From Staphylotrichum longicolle (Eukaryota; Ascomycota; Sordariomycetes; Sordariales; Chaetomiaceae): a DNA stretch of 64,000 nt. A program made the translations under genes and the position numbers. Shown in pieces: positions 35,394-45,170 of this stretch. A model generated the notes under the pieces. It had not been told where the DNA came from, did no database searches, and worked only from the letters and a program-made list of their open reading frames with translations. Within the stretch, counting starts at the first letter, position 1; the number at the start of each line of letters is the position of its first letter. Location of the stretch: NCBI GenBank assembly GCA_019096155.1, contig JAHCVI010000003.1, forward strand, positions 1,550,001 through 1,614,000, read 5' to 3'.

Positions 35394-36211
35394 ATGGCAT
35401 CCTTAAACTCAAGTGCATCGACTTTTGCACATCGGGATGCCATCGCTGCCGCCCTCCTTGCTTACTATAGGCTCCTAACCCAGCTCCCACACTTGCCCGA
35501 GGACGCCATCGCAGTACCGCCGACATCCGACGGCTGGCCGGAGAAGGACAGGGCCAAGTTCGGCCGGCTGGGCAAGTCGCAAACTGTCGTCGACCTCCTG
35601 TGCCATATCCCTTATATCACGACCCGAGACTTTGAGGTGAACTATGAGACGCTGCCGATTGACTGGCGAAGCGAGCACATTTACAGGCACCTCGAGCGCC
35701 ATGGGTCGCTGAAGCCGTCTCTCCTGGAGCCGGTGGCCCAGGTACTACCGAGCAACTTCGTGTCGCTCACCCAAGGCTTTAACTACGGCCGATACGTGCT
35801 GCTCGACGTGGACACTGGTATGTACTGGCAGTCTTCCCTTGTTTTCGTAGCCGACACCCACTCACAACATGTTTAGGCCTAGCCATGGACTACAGCCTGC
35901 TGGGCGGTCCGGATCCGGAGGTGTCAGACGAGGAGATCAGCGCGGGCCTCGTCTGGACAAAGCTCGAGAAGCGACCGCTGGTCGAGATGCTCGCCGACTG
36001 GTCCGAGAAGCTGCGCTCTCTCTGCTGGGTGGCGGTCCCCAATCGCATGGGCCACGTCGCCAAAATCAGGACGCCTGTCAACGCCGACGATCCCGATCAG
36101 GAGGAGGCGCGCCAGATTTACCGCGATCACGGATGGGAGACTGGCAATTTCCGCAAGGAGCGGTGCAGGGAGGCCATGATGGCTTGGGACGCCGCGGCCG
36201 TGCGATGGTGA
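35394..36211 (+). CDS. Conserved fungal protein of unknown function
   Basis: Two exons, 35394-35817 and 35877-36211, with a 59-bp intron (GTATGT...GTTTAG) inside a Gly codon, give 252 codons. I do not recognise a named domain. The protein is soluble, with no signal peptide or membrane helix. It begins with an Ala/Leu-rich helix (IAAALLAYYRLLTQLPHL), contains a Trp/Pro segment (SDGWPEKDRAKFGRLGKS), VVDLLCHIPYI and FNYGRYVLLDVDTG, and later WSEKLRSLCWVAVP. Joining the exons gives DTGLAMDYSLLGG without a break, which supports the intron. It looks like one of the many short cytosolic proteins, found only in filamentous fungi, that bear a conserved helix-Pro-Trp N-terminus. An upstream in-frame ATG at 35373 is possible but less likely. 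Confidence 0.75.
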
Positions 36212-36660
36212 ACGCTTGTTTTGAAAGTCAACAGCGGGATGCCAGGTACAACAGCTCATATATTACCTACCTTACTCATACATTGATTGTTCCCACTGTG
36301 GCTCCGTCGTTTGACCTCTCGACGTTACGGAACACACCGAGGGACCGAATGCGGCAAGCGTGTAATTACGGCAACTTGATATGAGAATAAGGTACCTAGG
36401 TATGTTCGTCAGTGGTCCTCTACGCACATATTTCTCAAGGGCGATCGCACTACTTTTCTGCATTTACTTGACTGCACGCGTAATGGTTCTTTATGCTCAT
36501 TAGGTATTATTCATTACAAGGGCCTGGCAACAGCTTCGGCACTGAAGAAACTACATAGATAGCGAGCAATGCCATTCGGATGGTGGTGGCAGCTACGCAT
36601 GGTCCCTAAACCCCTGATTGCTTGTTGACCCTGCCCCCCCCCTCCCCCCCTACTTTTACT
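36212..36660. other. Convergent 3' region
   Basis: This gap lies between the unknown gene (+) and the LysM gene (-). It contains a GGTACCTAGGTA palindrome near 36391-36402 and a C-tract near 36632-36650. No gene is seen. Confidence 0.5.
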
Positions 36661-38077
36661 TTACAAAACAGCAACGCAAACATAGGCATTCGCCCACATG
36701 CCCGTGCAATCGCTCTTGACGGCGGGATTCCACTTGACAAAGTTGGCTTGGGTGATCCCGTAGCGCTGGGTGATGGTCTGGCAGGTCTGGCCGGACTGGA
36801 CAAAGTGGAAGGTCTTGCACGAGGTGGTCATGCCGTCCTGGTGCGGGGTCGGCGTCTGGATGCCGTTGCCCGGGTTGACGGGCGTGGGCGTGTGCCCGAC
36901 GATGGAGATGCAGACGTAGTAGTCCAGCCACAGGAGCGAGCAGTCGGACTTGACGTAGGGGTTCCAGGTGGTCAGCTGCTGGACGGTGACGCCCTTGGCC
37001 GCGGCGATGGTGGCGCACGTGTCTCCGGACTTGACCTTGTAGAAGAGGTCGCAGTTGCTCACCATGTTGGGCTGGATGGGCGTCGGCGTGGCGATGCCGT
37101 TGCCGGCGCTGGTGGTGCTGGGCTTGCTCGGGGTGTGGCCGATGATGGAGACGCAGGCGTAGGCGTTGGCCCAGAGCCCGGTGCAGGTCGAACCCACGCT
37201 CGGGTTCCAGCTGAGGAACTGAGCCTGAGTGATGCCCTTCTTTGCTGCAATGGTCTCGCACGTGTCACCGGCCACGACGAAGTAGAACTCGTCGCAGTTG
37301 TTCACGATGGTGGCCTGCGTCGGGGTGGGAGTGGTAATGCCGTTGCCGGGCGTGGTGGGCGACGGCTCATGACCGATGATGGAAACGCAAGCGTAGGCAT
37401 TGGCCCACAATCCGGTGCAAGACGCGCCGACGCTGGGATTCCATGCCTTGAACTGATCCTGAGAGATTCGGTAGAGCGAAGCAATCACCTCGCACGTCTG
37501 GCCCGCTGTGACAAGGTGGAAAGCGTCACAGTTGTCGACGATGGTGGCCTGCGTTGGGGTGGGTGTGGTGATACCGTTTCCGGGCTTCGTGGTCGTCGCT
37601 GGAGGAGCAACCGTGGACGAAGACAATGTGGTGCTAGTGGCTGCTCGAGTGGTCGAAGACGAGCTGGTCGACGAAGTGGTCGACGAAGTGGTCAACGTAG
37701 TCGAGGTCGTAGAGGAACTCGGCGCAGGCTCGCCGTGGGCCTCAACGCAGTACGACTTTCCGACTTCCACGGCGCAGGTGGCGGGGAGGGAAGGGTTCTG
37801 TTGACAGGTCAGGAAGAGCCCGATCGGACATGTTTTGTAGCAGACTTACCCAATGCCTGAATTCAGCCAAGGTAATGAAGTTGTCGTTGATGATGGCATC
37901 GCAGGTAGTGGCTGACGCGACGTCAACCCACCAGGTGCAGTAGCTCGACGCGTTGGGGTCATGGGGCAGCGACGGCGAGGGCCCATCTCGAGCGTGCAGC
38001 CCGCGGGCAGGTCTGCCGGCGGCCACGGCCGCAATGAGGCCGCTTGCCAGAACCAGAGTGGATGTAGAGGACAGCAT
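36661..38077 (-). CDS. Secreted multi-LysM protein
   Basis: Two exons, 38077-37850 and 37797-36661, with a 52-bp intron (GTAAGT...CAACAG), give 454 codons. A signal peptide (about residues 1-20, LVLASGLIAAVAAG) leads into a first LysM-like module split by the intron (AEFRHWNPSLPATC). A Ser/Thr-rich linker follows (about 98-135), and then four LysM modules with the pattern W-N-P-x-V-x-x-x-C...WANAYACVSIIG, separated by Pro/Thr linkers beginning PGNGI. LysM modules bind chitin oligomers. Such secreted proteins either shield hyphal chitin or hide chitin fragments from host receptors, or act in self-wall remodelling. No catalytic domain is present. The gene belongs to the run of secreted chitin-related genes up to 54 kb. 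Modules are alike in protein but differ at many synonymous sites, so the duplications are not recent. Confidence 0.9.
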
Positions 38078-39937
38078 GTTGACTTGGAAGAGATTGATGA
38101 AGACCCGGCGACTGGCTTCATAAAGTGAACAAACTCTTTGTGTCCAAACCACTGGGGGGATTCTATCTCTTATACACTACATACACTCTTTACCTGGACT
38201 GTTGATGTTCTTCGATGACGTGAATTAAACATTTGTGCACAAGAACCATGCAGAGCCGTAACAAGCCCACACGGAGCAGTCCCAGGCACAATATTTCGTA
38301 GATATCGTGCGGGACAAGACGACGCAGTGCGGGATCCTCATCGCCCTTTCCGACCATCGTCCCACGAGTTGTTCCCTCCCCAGTTGGCTCCCCGATGTCT
38401 GGGTTTACCCCCTGTCGATACACAGGATACAAAGAGGTACTTTTCCTTTAGTGTGTACATTGGGGACGGGAGTGGCGGCAACGTCATGGAGAGAGGGTTT
38501 GATCAGCCTGGCCGTCTTGGATGCTGAAGGTACCTTGCATGGTGCTGTAGTATCGGTGGCTCGGTAGCGTAGGGGCCTTCGTAGTGAAGAATCTCCGCCG
38601 CAAGGCTGCAGCCAGAATTTTCACGCTGCTGAGACTATTGATTCCAGATACTATGTAGATGGAAATCTGGAATTCTCGAAGAGGCAGGTGGCGCAGGGAT
38701 CAACAACGGTTGATCGTTACCCCAGGAAAAATGCTACGCTGCTACTGCGCCGCACACTTCATCCGAACTGCCTAGGTATCCGCCTGGGCTGGGCACGGCT
38801 TGTGCAACCTGTTATGGAAATCAAACTCCATCATCCGGAGATACTGGTGGGGGCTAATCAGGTCGTGCCAAGCTGTAAGACAGAAAGAACGAGTGATGGT
38901 TGGGAAAACAAGCTTGCGGCTCGTCGGACGCAAGCCTCGGCAGACTAGGACTTGCAAACAAGCTGCTGGTTTGTACAATTCCCAGCATACAGGGCTGCCG
39001 AGGTTGCAGCAGGAAGTCAGGTATAGGTTAACTCGCCAGTATGAATTGGGTACCTTAGTTTTCTGCATTGGATCAGCAGATGCCTATGGGATGCCCCTCG
39101 GGTCGTGACCAGCCGTTCTCCGTCTTCTTGAGTGGGACGCAGATTGCTCATCAAATCTTACGCAACCCATTGCCTTCATATGACTATCCAGGTTATGAGC
39201 TGGGCCAAGGCTGTCAGACCTTGCTGATGGCGAATGATTACCGACTTTCCAGGCGAACCCTGCATGTTGATGTGACGGCGGGCCGCGGAGCTTCCCCAGG
39301 ACCCTGAATCCTCTGCCAAGGCGCCAACATGTCCAGGGGGTCAGAGGATGAGCCGAGGGCTGCTGGCATTCTCGGCCCCTTTAGCCTATCGCCCAGTCTC
39401 CAGCGCCATATTGTTGCCCCTCTTAGTGCTGACGGGAGGAACCGCCTTGTGACTTTGCGGCCCGCCAGGAAGCCCAAGGAGCCTGGATGAACAACGGCCT
39501 AATCGGGGCTTCTTGCTCGGTGTCACGGCGGCTGCGCCGTTCTTGCCGGAACCCACCGGCGGGATCGAGGGCTCAGCATCTACTCAAAGGCCTCTGGAGG
39601 CTGAGGTAAGACAACGCGAATGGACAGTGGTAAACCGTTTGCGATAGATATGGTATTGAGATACTACTACCTCACATTGCCACTGCCATTTTATCGGTAC
39701 AGGTTGGAGCTTGTCTTTGCAAGGTACTAACTACTAACATGCTCACATTAAGGTAGATGGATTTACATGATGACAGAGGAGACCAAACATGCGAACCCCA
39801 AGACCCATGCTGTCGACAAACGACCATCTATTGAATAACGAGCCAATTAGTTCAGAAAGATTACCCATGTTAAACCTTGAGCTTCTTCTCGCGATTCCTC
39901 CCCTTTTCATCCGATCCAAAGCTGAGCCAGGTAGATT
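38078..39937. other. Intergenic, 1.9 kb, no gene seen
   Basis: It holds the promoter of the multi-LysM gene and the 3' flank of the LysM-WSC gene. Only short, unbiased open frames are present. Confidence 0.45.
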
Positions 39938-40693
39938 CTAGAACATACCCAGGTTCTTGATAGCCCCCGAGTCCCGCTTCGGCCCAGAAGCGGGAGTGGT
40001 GGTGGAACTGACAGTGCCCGTGGTGGTGGTGACGGTGGCAGGAGGCACGTTCTCCTCAGCCTTGAAGATGCGAATGAGCTTCGGGCCGCCGCAGAACGTG
40101 CTGGGGTTGCCGGTGCAGGGCGAGTTGCAGTCGGTCTGGTTGGCGGCCCACTCGCCGCCGACGTAGGAGCCGCACCAGCACTGGTTGCCGTTCTGGAGGC
40201 CGGCGTACTCGTAGAAGCGGCGGTAGCAAGTCTGCCAGCACTTGGGGATGCTCAGAGACGGGTCACCGTTGGGGTTGAAGTTGATGTCGAGGATGGGCAG
40301 CGCCGGATCCTCGACGTAGCAGCCCATGTCGGTCCAGGCCGTCGGCGAAGGGCCGAGGGTGCGCGTGGTCGAGGTCGCGCTGGTGGTAGTCGTTGTCGTC
40401 GTCGTCGACCGGGTCGCGTTTACTTTGGTCCATGAAATGACGCAGTATGAGTTCCAGTTGTACCACGGTTTGCAGTCGAGGCCAACGGATGGATTCCAGC
40501 GACTGAACTCGTCTGGCGTAGCTTTGAAGTAGTCGCGTACCCACTCGCAAGACCGGCCATCCTCGTTGTTGAACCAGTCGGCGCAGTCAGAGGTTGTCGC
40601 TGGGTCGTATGGGAGCAACGGATAGTCCGTGCAGCTTGCCTTGCGCGCAAGAAGCGCCAGCTCAACAATAGACAGGAACCAAGAAGTCTTCAT
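39938..40693 (-). CDS. Secreted LysM-WSC domain protein
   Basis: Single exon, 251 codons. A signal peptide (about residues 1-21, ending near ARKASCTD) precedes a LysM-type module (about 30-90) with FSRWNPSVGLDCKPWYNWNSYCV, the form seen in fungal LysM effectors; I cite only its core WNPSVGLDC. A poly-Thr linker (about 95-112) leads to a WSC domain (about 118-215) with its conserved cysteines (MGCYVED, CWQTCY, NQCWCGSYVGGEW, CNSPCTGN, FCGGP). WSC domains bind cell-wall polysaccharide, probably glucan or chitin. A Thr/Ser-rich tail without a membrane helix or clear GPI signal follows, so the protein is probably secreted. It should bind wall material by two different modules. Neighbouring secreted genes support a wall-related role. 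Confidence 0.88.
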   Translation of the reverse strand: MKTSWFLSIVELALLARKASCTDYPLLPYDPATTSDCADWFNNEDGRSCEWVRDYFKATPDEFSRWNPSVGLDCKPWYNWNSYCVISWTKVNATRSTTTTTTTTSATSTTRTLGPSPTAWTDMGCYVEDPALPILDINFNPNGDPSLSIPKCWQTCYRRFYEYAGLQNGNQCWCGSYVGGEWAANQTDCNSPCTGNPSTFCGGPKLIRIFKAEENVPPATVTTTTGTVSSTTTPASGPKRDSGAIKNLGMF

Positions 40694-41891
40694 GATGTTG
40701 ACGATGTCCGTACAGTGGGCAGCTTGAGTGGTTCAGAGACAAGACAACGAAAGACTGGCGACAAGAAGGTGAACTCGAAAAGAAAGAAACCCGACTCGAT
40801 CCAACACAACTTTGGGCTGTCGGCGAGTGATGGACGGGTTTGGAGCCAGATGCAACGCCAGCGATATCGCGAACGACTCTTGGGACTTGGATCGACGGAG
40901 CACAGCCGATATTCGAGCACCTCCAGGTCTCGGCTCTCGGCTCTCGAAGCGCACACAGGGTAGCAGCGGAATCTTGGGGGGTCTCTTTGCCAAGCAAGCC
41001 TAGTCGATAGTATTACGGTCAAAACAGGACGGTGGCGGGAAGGATCAAACTTTTTTATGAGAGAAGTGTATGTCCTTCCCGAGACGGGCTTCGGTGTGAT
41101 CTCATGATGCTCCAAGTAAGGGATGATCCCGGGTGCCAGGGCCTAGAGTCCGATTGTGGTACAGGTACAAGTGCATGTATTGCAGGTACATATACAAACA
41201 ATCGCTTCATAGGGCTGGGAATCGGCTCACAGCCTTTGCTGGGCCCGGCCTAACCCAGACTCGCGGGCTTGGCAGGGCACATTCTCGGAGGTTGCACTGC
41301 AGTCCCATTGCCTGTTCATACAGGGGGCGAGCACCCGTCTGGGTCTGGTCACATGCAAATCCCCCAATGCTTGGCTGTCATACTTTGTGAGCATCTGCGT
41401 ATCCGTACTCTGTCTTCGAAAAGCCTTTTCCGTCTGGACCCCATCTGAATGCTACCTTACTCTGAGTCCCTGATCCATTTGACCATTTCTTTGCCGGGAA
41501 AAAATGTTTCCCAACAATCTAGATGTCTTGGCTTGACACCTCCATTGCAGTCAACCACTCCCACTTTCAAGGGGTTTGATCCTTCAATGCTTCGCAGAGT
41601 GAATCTCCTTCCATCATGAGTCGCTGATCCCCGAAATTCCGCTCTCTAGCCAATTAGACCTAGGCAAGGGGCTCTCATCTGCGTTACCCAAACAAGCAGG
41701 CAGTCTGGAGTATCAATCTCACAGATGTTGATTGCTGACCAACGACCCGCTTCTACCCTTCTAGTTCTTGGTGCGGTCGACAAGCAAGTACATACCTCTT
41801 CTTCGGTTCTGCCTGTTGCACACCGAGTTATCCAATCTATCTCCACCGCGGGTTGCCCCCAACGCGCGCTTGCCGGTAGGATTCCGGCAAC
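40694..41891. other. Divergent intergenic region
   Basis: It lies between the LysM-WSC gene (-) and the 2EXR gene (+). No gene is seen. Confidence 0.5.
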
Positions 41892-42653
41892 ATGACCATG
41901 ACCACTACCACTGCGACGTTCCACCCGTTTTCCCGCCTCCCTTTCGAGCTCCGCGCCCGCATCTGGGAGCTGACGGTCGAGCCCCGCATCGTCGAAGTTC
42001 GCGTGGTCCACCACGAGCCGGTTACTCTCGCCAAGCCGACCGGCCCAGACGCGTCGTCGACGACGGCCAAGCGGACGCAGAAGCGCCTCCCCCCGGTGCG
42101 CCACCTGCGCTCGCCCACCCCGGCCCCGGCCCAGCTGCAGACTTGCCGCGAGGCCCGCGAGCATCTGAGCAGCCACCCCTTTAGTGGATACCGGAAAGCC
42201 TTCTCCGAGATCGCGACGACGCCCTACGACGGCTTCGACCCCGTGCCCGAGGATGACCCGTCCGGCGAGCGGGACCGCTACGTCTGGCTCAACTTTGACG
42301 TCGACGTAGTCTCGATCGGCGAGACGGAGCTGCGCGACTTTCGCGCCGTGGCTCGCCAGGTCCGCCGGCTGCGGCTGGTGCGGTCGCTCGATAACGAGTT
42401 CTTTTCCTACACCGAGTCGGAGCTGATCGGCAGTTTGTTTACCAACCTTGCCGAGATTTATCTAGTCTGTCTTGAGTGGGGTATGAGGTCGGGGTACAAG
42501 GTGACCGACGATATCTACTTCCCCTGTGGGCCTGAGAATGTGTACTTTGTGGACACGGAAGAGAGGGGCGGCAAGATGATGAGCAGTGTCGAGCTGGATG
42601 CCATGATGGATAGGGAGTGGGAGGAGTTTGACGAGCGGGAAGAAGATGGTTGA
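41892..42653 (+). CDS. 2EXR domain protein
   Basis: Single exon, 253 codons. The N-terminal motif FHPFSRLPFELRARIWELTVEPR is the hallmark of the 2EXR family (its core is RLPFELRARIWEL), an expanded group in filamentous ascomycetes with no defined biochemical role. It is followed by PAPAQLQTCREAREHL, which is also typical, and YVWLNFDVDVVSIG. An acidic C-terminus closes the protein. There is no signal peptide or membrane helix, so it is probably intracellular, unlike its secreted neighbours. It lies tail to tail with the secreted protein gene on the minus strand, 237 bp away. The start is the first ATG; a second in-frame ATG two codons later is equally possible. Confidence 0.88.
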   Translation: MTMTTTTATFHPFSRLPFELRARIWELTVEPRIVEVRVVHHEPVTLAKPTGPDASSTTAKRTQKRLPPVRHLRSPTPAPAQLQTCREAREHLSSHPFSGYRKAFSEIATTPYDGFDPVPEDDPSGERDRYVWLNFDVDVVSIGETELRDFRAVARQVRRLRLVRSLDNEFFSYTESELIGSLFTNLAEIYLVCLEWGMRSGYKVTDDIYFPCGPENVYFVDTEERGGKMMSSVELDAMMDREWEEFDEREEDG

Positions 42654-42890
42654 AAGGGGATTCTCGTAGTTGTTGCTCAGGTAGATAGACAGCTTTCATC
42701 TTCAACAGAATCTCATAAGAATAAAATACATCCTGTCCGCCAATTACTTCTCAAACACGCCTCCAAGAAATCCTAATTACATTGTAGCAAGAAGCAACAA
42801 GAGTCATTTTCAACCTGCTTCCATCCTCTTCCTCTCTTGCGTCAACTTTCGCGCTCTTGACATACATGTAGCAGCGAAATCAAGGACCGC

Positions 42891-43781
42891 TCAGTGCTTC
42901 CGGCAACGGTTGGTCCGGTCAGTGATGGTCTTGTACGACCTGAGCACCTGCCAGTGGTCCCTCGCGTTGCCGTTGGCGGTGGGGCCGCGATAGTACCTGT
43001 TGAGCCAGTCGCGCACCTGGGTGCGCGTGTCGGGCGGGTTCGCCCGGTTGTTGATGGTGGCCTCCCAGTCCACCGTCTTCCACCGCTGCGGGTCCGGTTC
43101 CACGCCGGCGGGGGGCGTCCAGGTGTCGCGGTAGTACGGGGTTGGGCCAAAGTCCTTCTCAACGATGGTGACTCCGGGGAGGTTGGTGCGGGCGGCGGGG
43201 ATCAGGTGGCGGCCGTGGTCGGCCACGCGGGCCGTGGTGATCTTGGACAGCGTGTCGTCCACGTTGGCGAAGGCTTGCGCGCCGGCGGCCGCCCTCACCG
43301 CCGGCTTGTTGAAGTTGTCGTTGGTGATCTGGCCGACGCGGTAGATGAAGTCGTTGTGGTTGTTTCGCCCGTGCTTCACTGCCTTGTAACCCTTGAAGTT
43401 GAAGGGGGCCCCGCCGGCGTTTCTCCAGGTCCAGAGGCAGTTCTTCGCCGTCTCCGTCGCGTCCAGAGAACCATCGGGCCTGGTAACGGCCTGGGTCTGC
43501 CTATTCATTCCCGGTCGCGTGTTGCCCAGAAAGTTGTTTTGGAACTCGTCGAAGGTGCACGGCCGGCCGTTCTGTCTTGGCCGGCAGGGCACCCAGTTGC
43601 CCATGCATCTGTTCCCCTTCCAGTTGGTGCACCCATAACCGATCTGCCGGTCAGCCTCGGGGTTGTGCTGGTCGATGAGATAGGCCTGATAGAGCCAAAC
43701 CCGCTCGAGGCAGTTTTGGTATCCTCCGGCCCACACGGCCGTGATGAGGAAAGAAAGAGAGAGAACGAAAGGAACCTTCAT
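42891..43781 (-). CDS. Secreted protein of unknown function, divergent from the killer-toxin-type chitinase
   Basis: Single exon. I start at the ATG giving MKVPFVLSLSFLITAVWA, a clear signal peptide, rather than an ATG 17 codons upstream; this makes 296 codons. Mature cysteines occur in YQNCLERVWLYQAY, GYGCTNWKGNRC, PCRPRQNGRPC, a central CLWTW and a final CRKH. The N-terminal part has the shape (LERVWLYQAYLID, then TFDEFQNNFLG) that I associate with secreted proteins encoded next to LysM/GH18 killer-toxin-like chitinases in other filamentous fungi; this association is from memory and is not proven here. The rest is rich in Arg, Asn and Thr with no catalytic motif. The gene diverges from the 1361-aa chitinase gene with 1.4 kb between starts, so co-regulation is plausible. 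The function is unknown. Confidence 0.8.
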   Translation of the reverse strand: MKVPFVLSLSFLITAVWAGGYQNCLERVWLYQAYLIDQHNPEADRQIGYGCTNWKGNRCMGNWVPCRPRQNGRPCTFDEFQNNFLGNTRPGMNRQTQAVTRPDGSLDATETAKNCLWTWRNAGGAPFNFKGYKAVKHGRNNHNDFIYRVGQITNDNFNKPAVRAAAGAQAFANVDDTLSKITTARVADHGRHLIPAARTNLPGVTIVEKDFGPTPYYRDTWTPPAGVEPDPQRWKTVDWEATINNRANPPDTRTQVRDWLNRYYRGPTANGNARDHWQVLRSYKTITDRTNRCRKH

Positions 43782-45170
43782 GATGCAGGCATGTGGTGGT
43801 GGTGATGGACCAACGAAGAAGGAGGGTTCCAATTAGAGGAGTTGATGAACACGAGGGAAGCCGAAGATGAGGGCTGAACTCGAGACAGAGACGAGAGTGT
43901 TGAGCTCAGTCACCGCCAGGCAGTGCCAAATCCCAACAGAGGAGGAGCCTGAAGGACTGGGTGCCTCCAAGGTCTGGGTCAAAGGCAGCAAAGTGGAATT
44001 GTGATATTAGGCACTCCTGAGGAACGCCCGTTGGCCTACCACAAGCACATGCCGGTGTGCTCGATTAGATAGGGGCGTTTACAACTGGTCTGGCATCTGT
44101 CCAGCCTCGATCAGCTCAGCCAAATTACCACCGAGCCCGGTATTCAGAGATACCTGACCTTGTACCTGTTGTACCTCGACATCTTCACTTTCCTCTTTGT
44201 CGTTCTGTTTCCCGTTGGGAAGAGACCCCACGCTAAGCTACGATGTAACTCCAACCGGCCTGCCCGTCTGACGTTACAGTCTGCCAAGACCCAGGGGTCT
44301 GCTCGAATTTTGTCCTATCCAATATCCCCTCCTGAATGTCTCGCCCCCAAGTTCCAACTGCCCTCAGCTGCCTTACTCGGCCAAGGCTGAGTTCCCACCC
44401 GCCCGCCGTTGATCGGGTCACTCATGGATTTCGAGGTGGTGGACACAGTCATCCTTCATTACCAGTACCACTTTGCCGCACACCATGTCTTGGCATCGGC
44501 GTCTCTCTCTCAATTAATTAACAGATGTAGCTTTCACAGAGCAGTATCCCCGAAGGATCCGCTAGGCCAGGGTCCTCGGCACTTTCAGGGTCGATACCTC
44601 TCGCCAAGTGCCCCCAAGGAATCCATCGCCATTGCATCTCCAACAGTACATCGATGTACAACTAGGCCACTCCAACCGAGGAAGTAAGAAAGGGCCGACC
44701 AGAGAGCGAATGCGAGGTGTGGCGATGGCATCATGACGATCAAGCAATGCATTGCCAAGGCGAATCCTTCGTTGGCATCCTGGCAGCGGGATACCTCTCC
44801 AGGGTACACACAGTACCTAAGTGTACCAAAACTCTAACTAGGACATTGCTCGAGTTTTCATGCACTGGGGGTTGTTGCGGGCTCTTAGCTGCCGGTTGTT
44901 GCCGGTGAAGGTCTCACGAGGTTGAGAAGGGTCTGGCTTACCTTGCCTTCATCTTTCCTCACTGACTGCTTACAAGCCACTCCAGTCGCTCCCGTCTGTC
45001 TTGATCCTACTTTTGCCCCCTATTCTTCATTTCTCACTCCTTTTCATTCCCGCCTGTCTTTGGATCATCGTCCATCTTCTGGGTGGTGCAAGACACACTC
45101 TCACTTTGTCTCCTCTCTATCCTCTCCCTTCCATGAGAGCCTGCTGCATGCAGCTGTCTCGCCGTTCATC
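43782..45170. other. Divergent promoter region between secreted gene and chitinase gene
   Basis: 1.4 kb separate the two start codons. The part next to the chitinase (about 44980-45170) is C/T-rich, as in fungal leaders. No coding region is seen. Confidence 0.45.

Noticed and set aside
42891..43832. Upstream ATG at 43832 for the secreted protein
   Set aside because: It would put 17 polar residues before the signal peptide; the ATG at 43781 gives a standard one.
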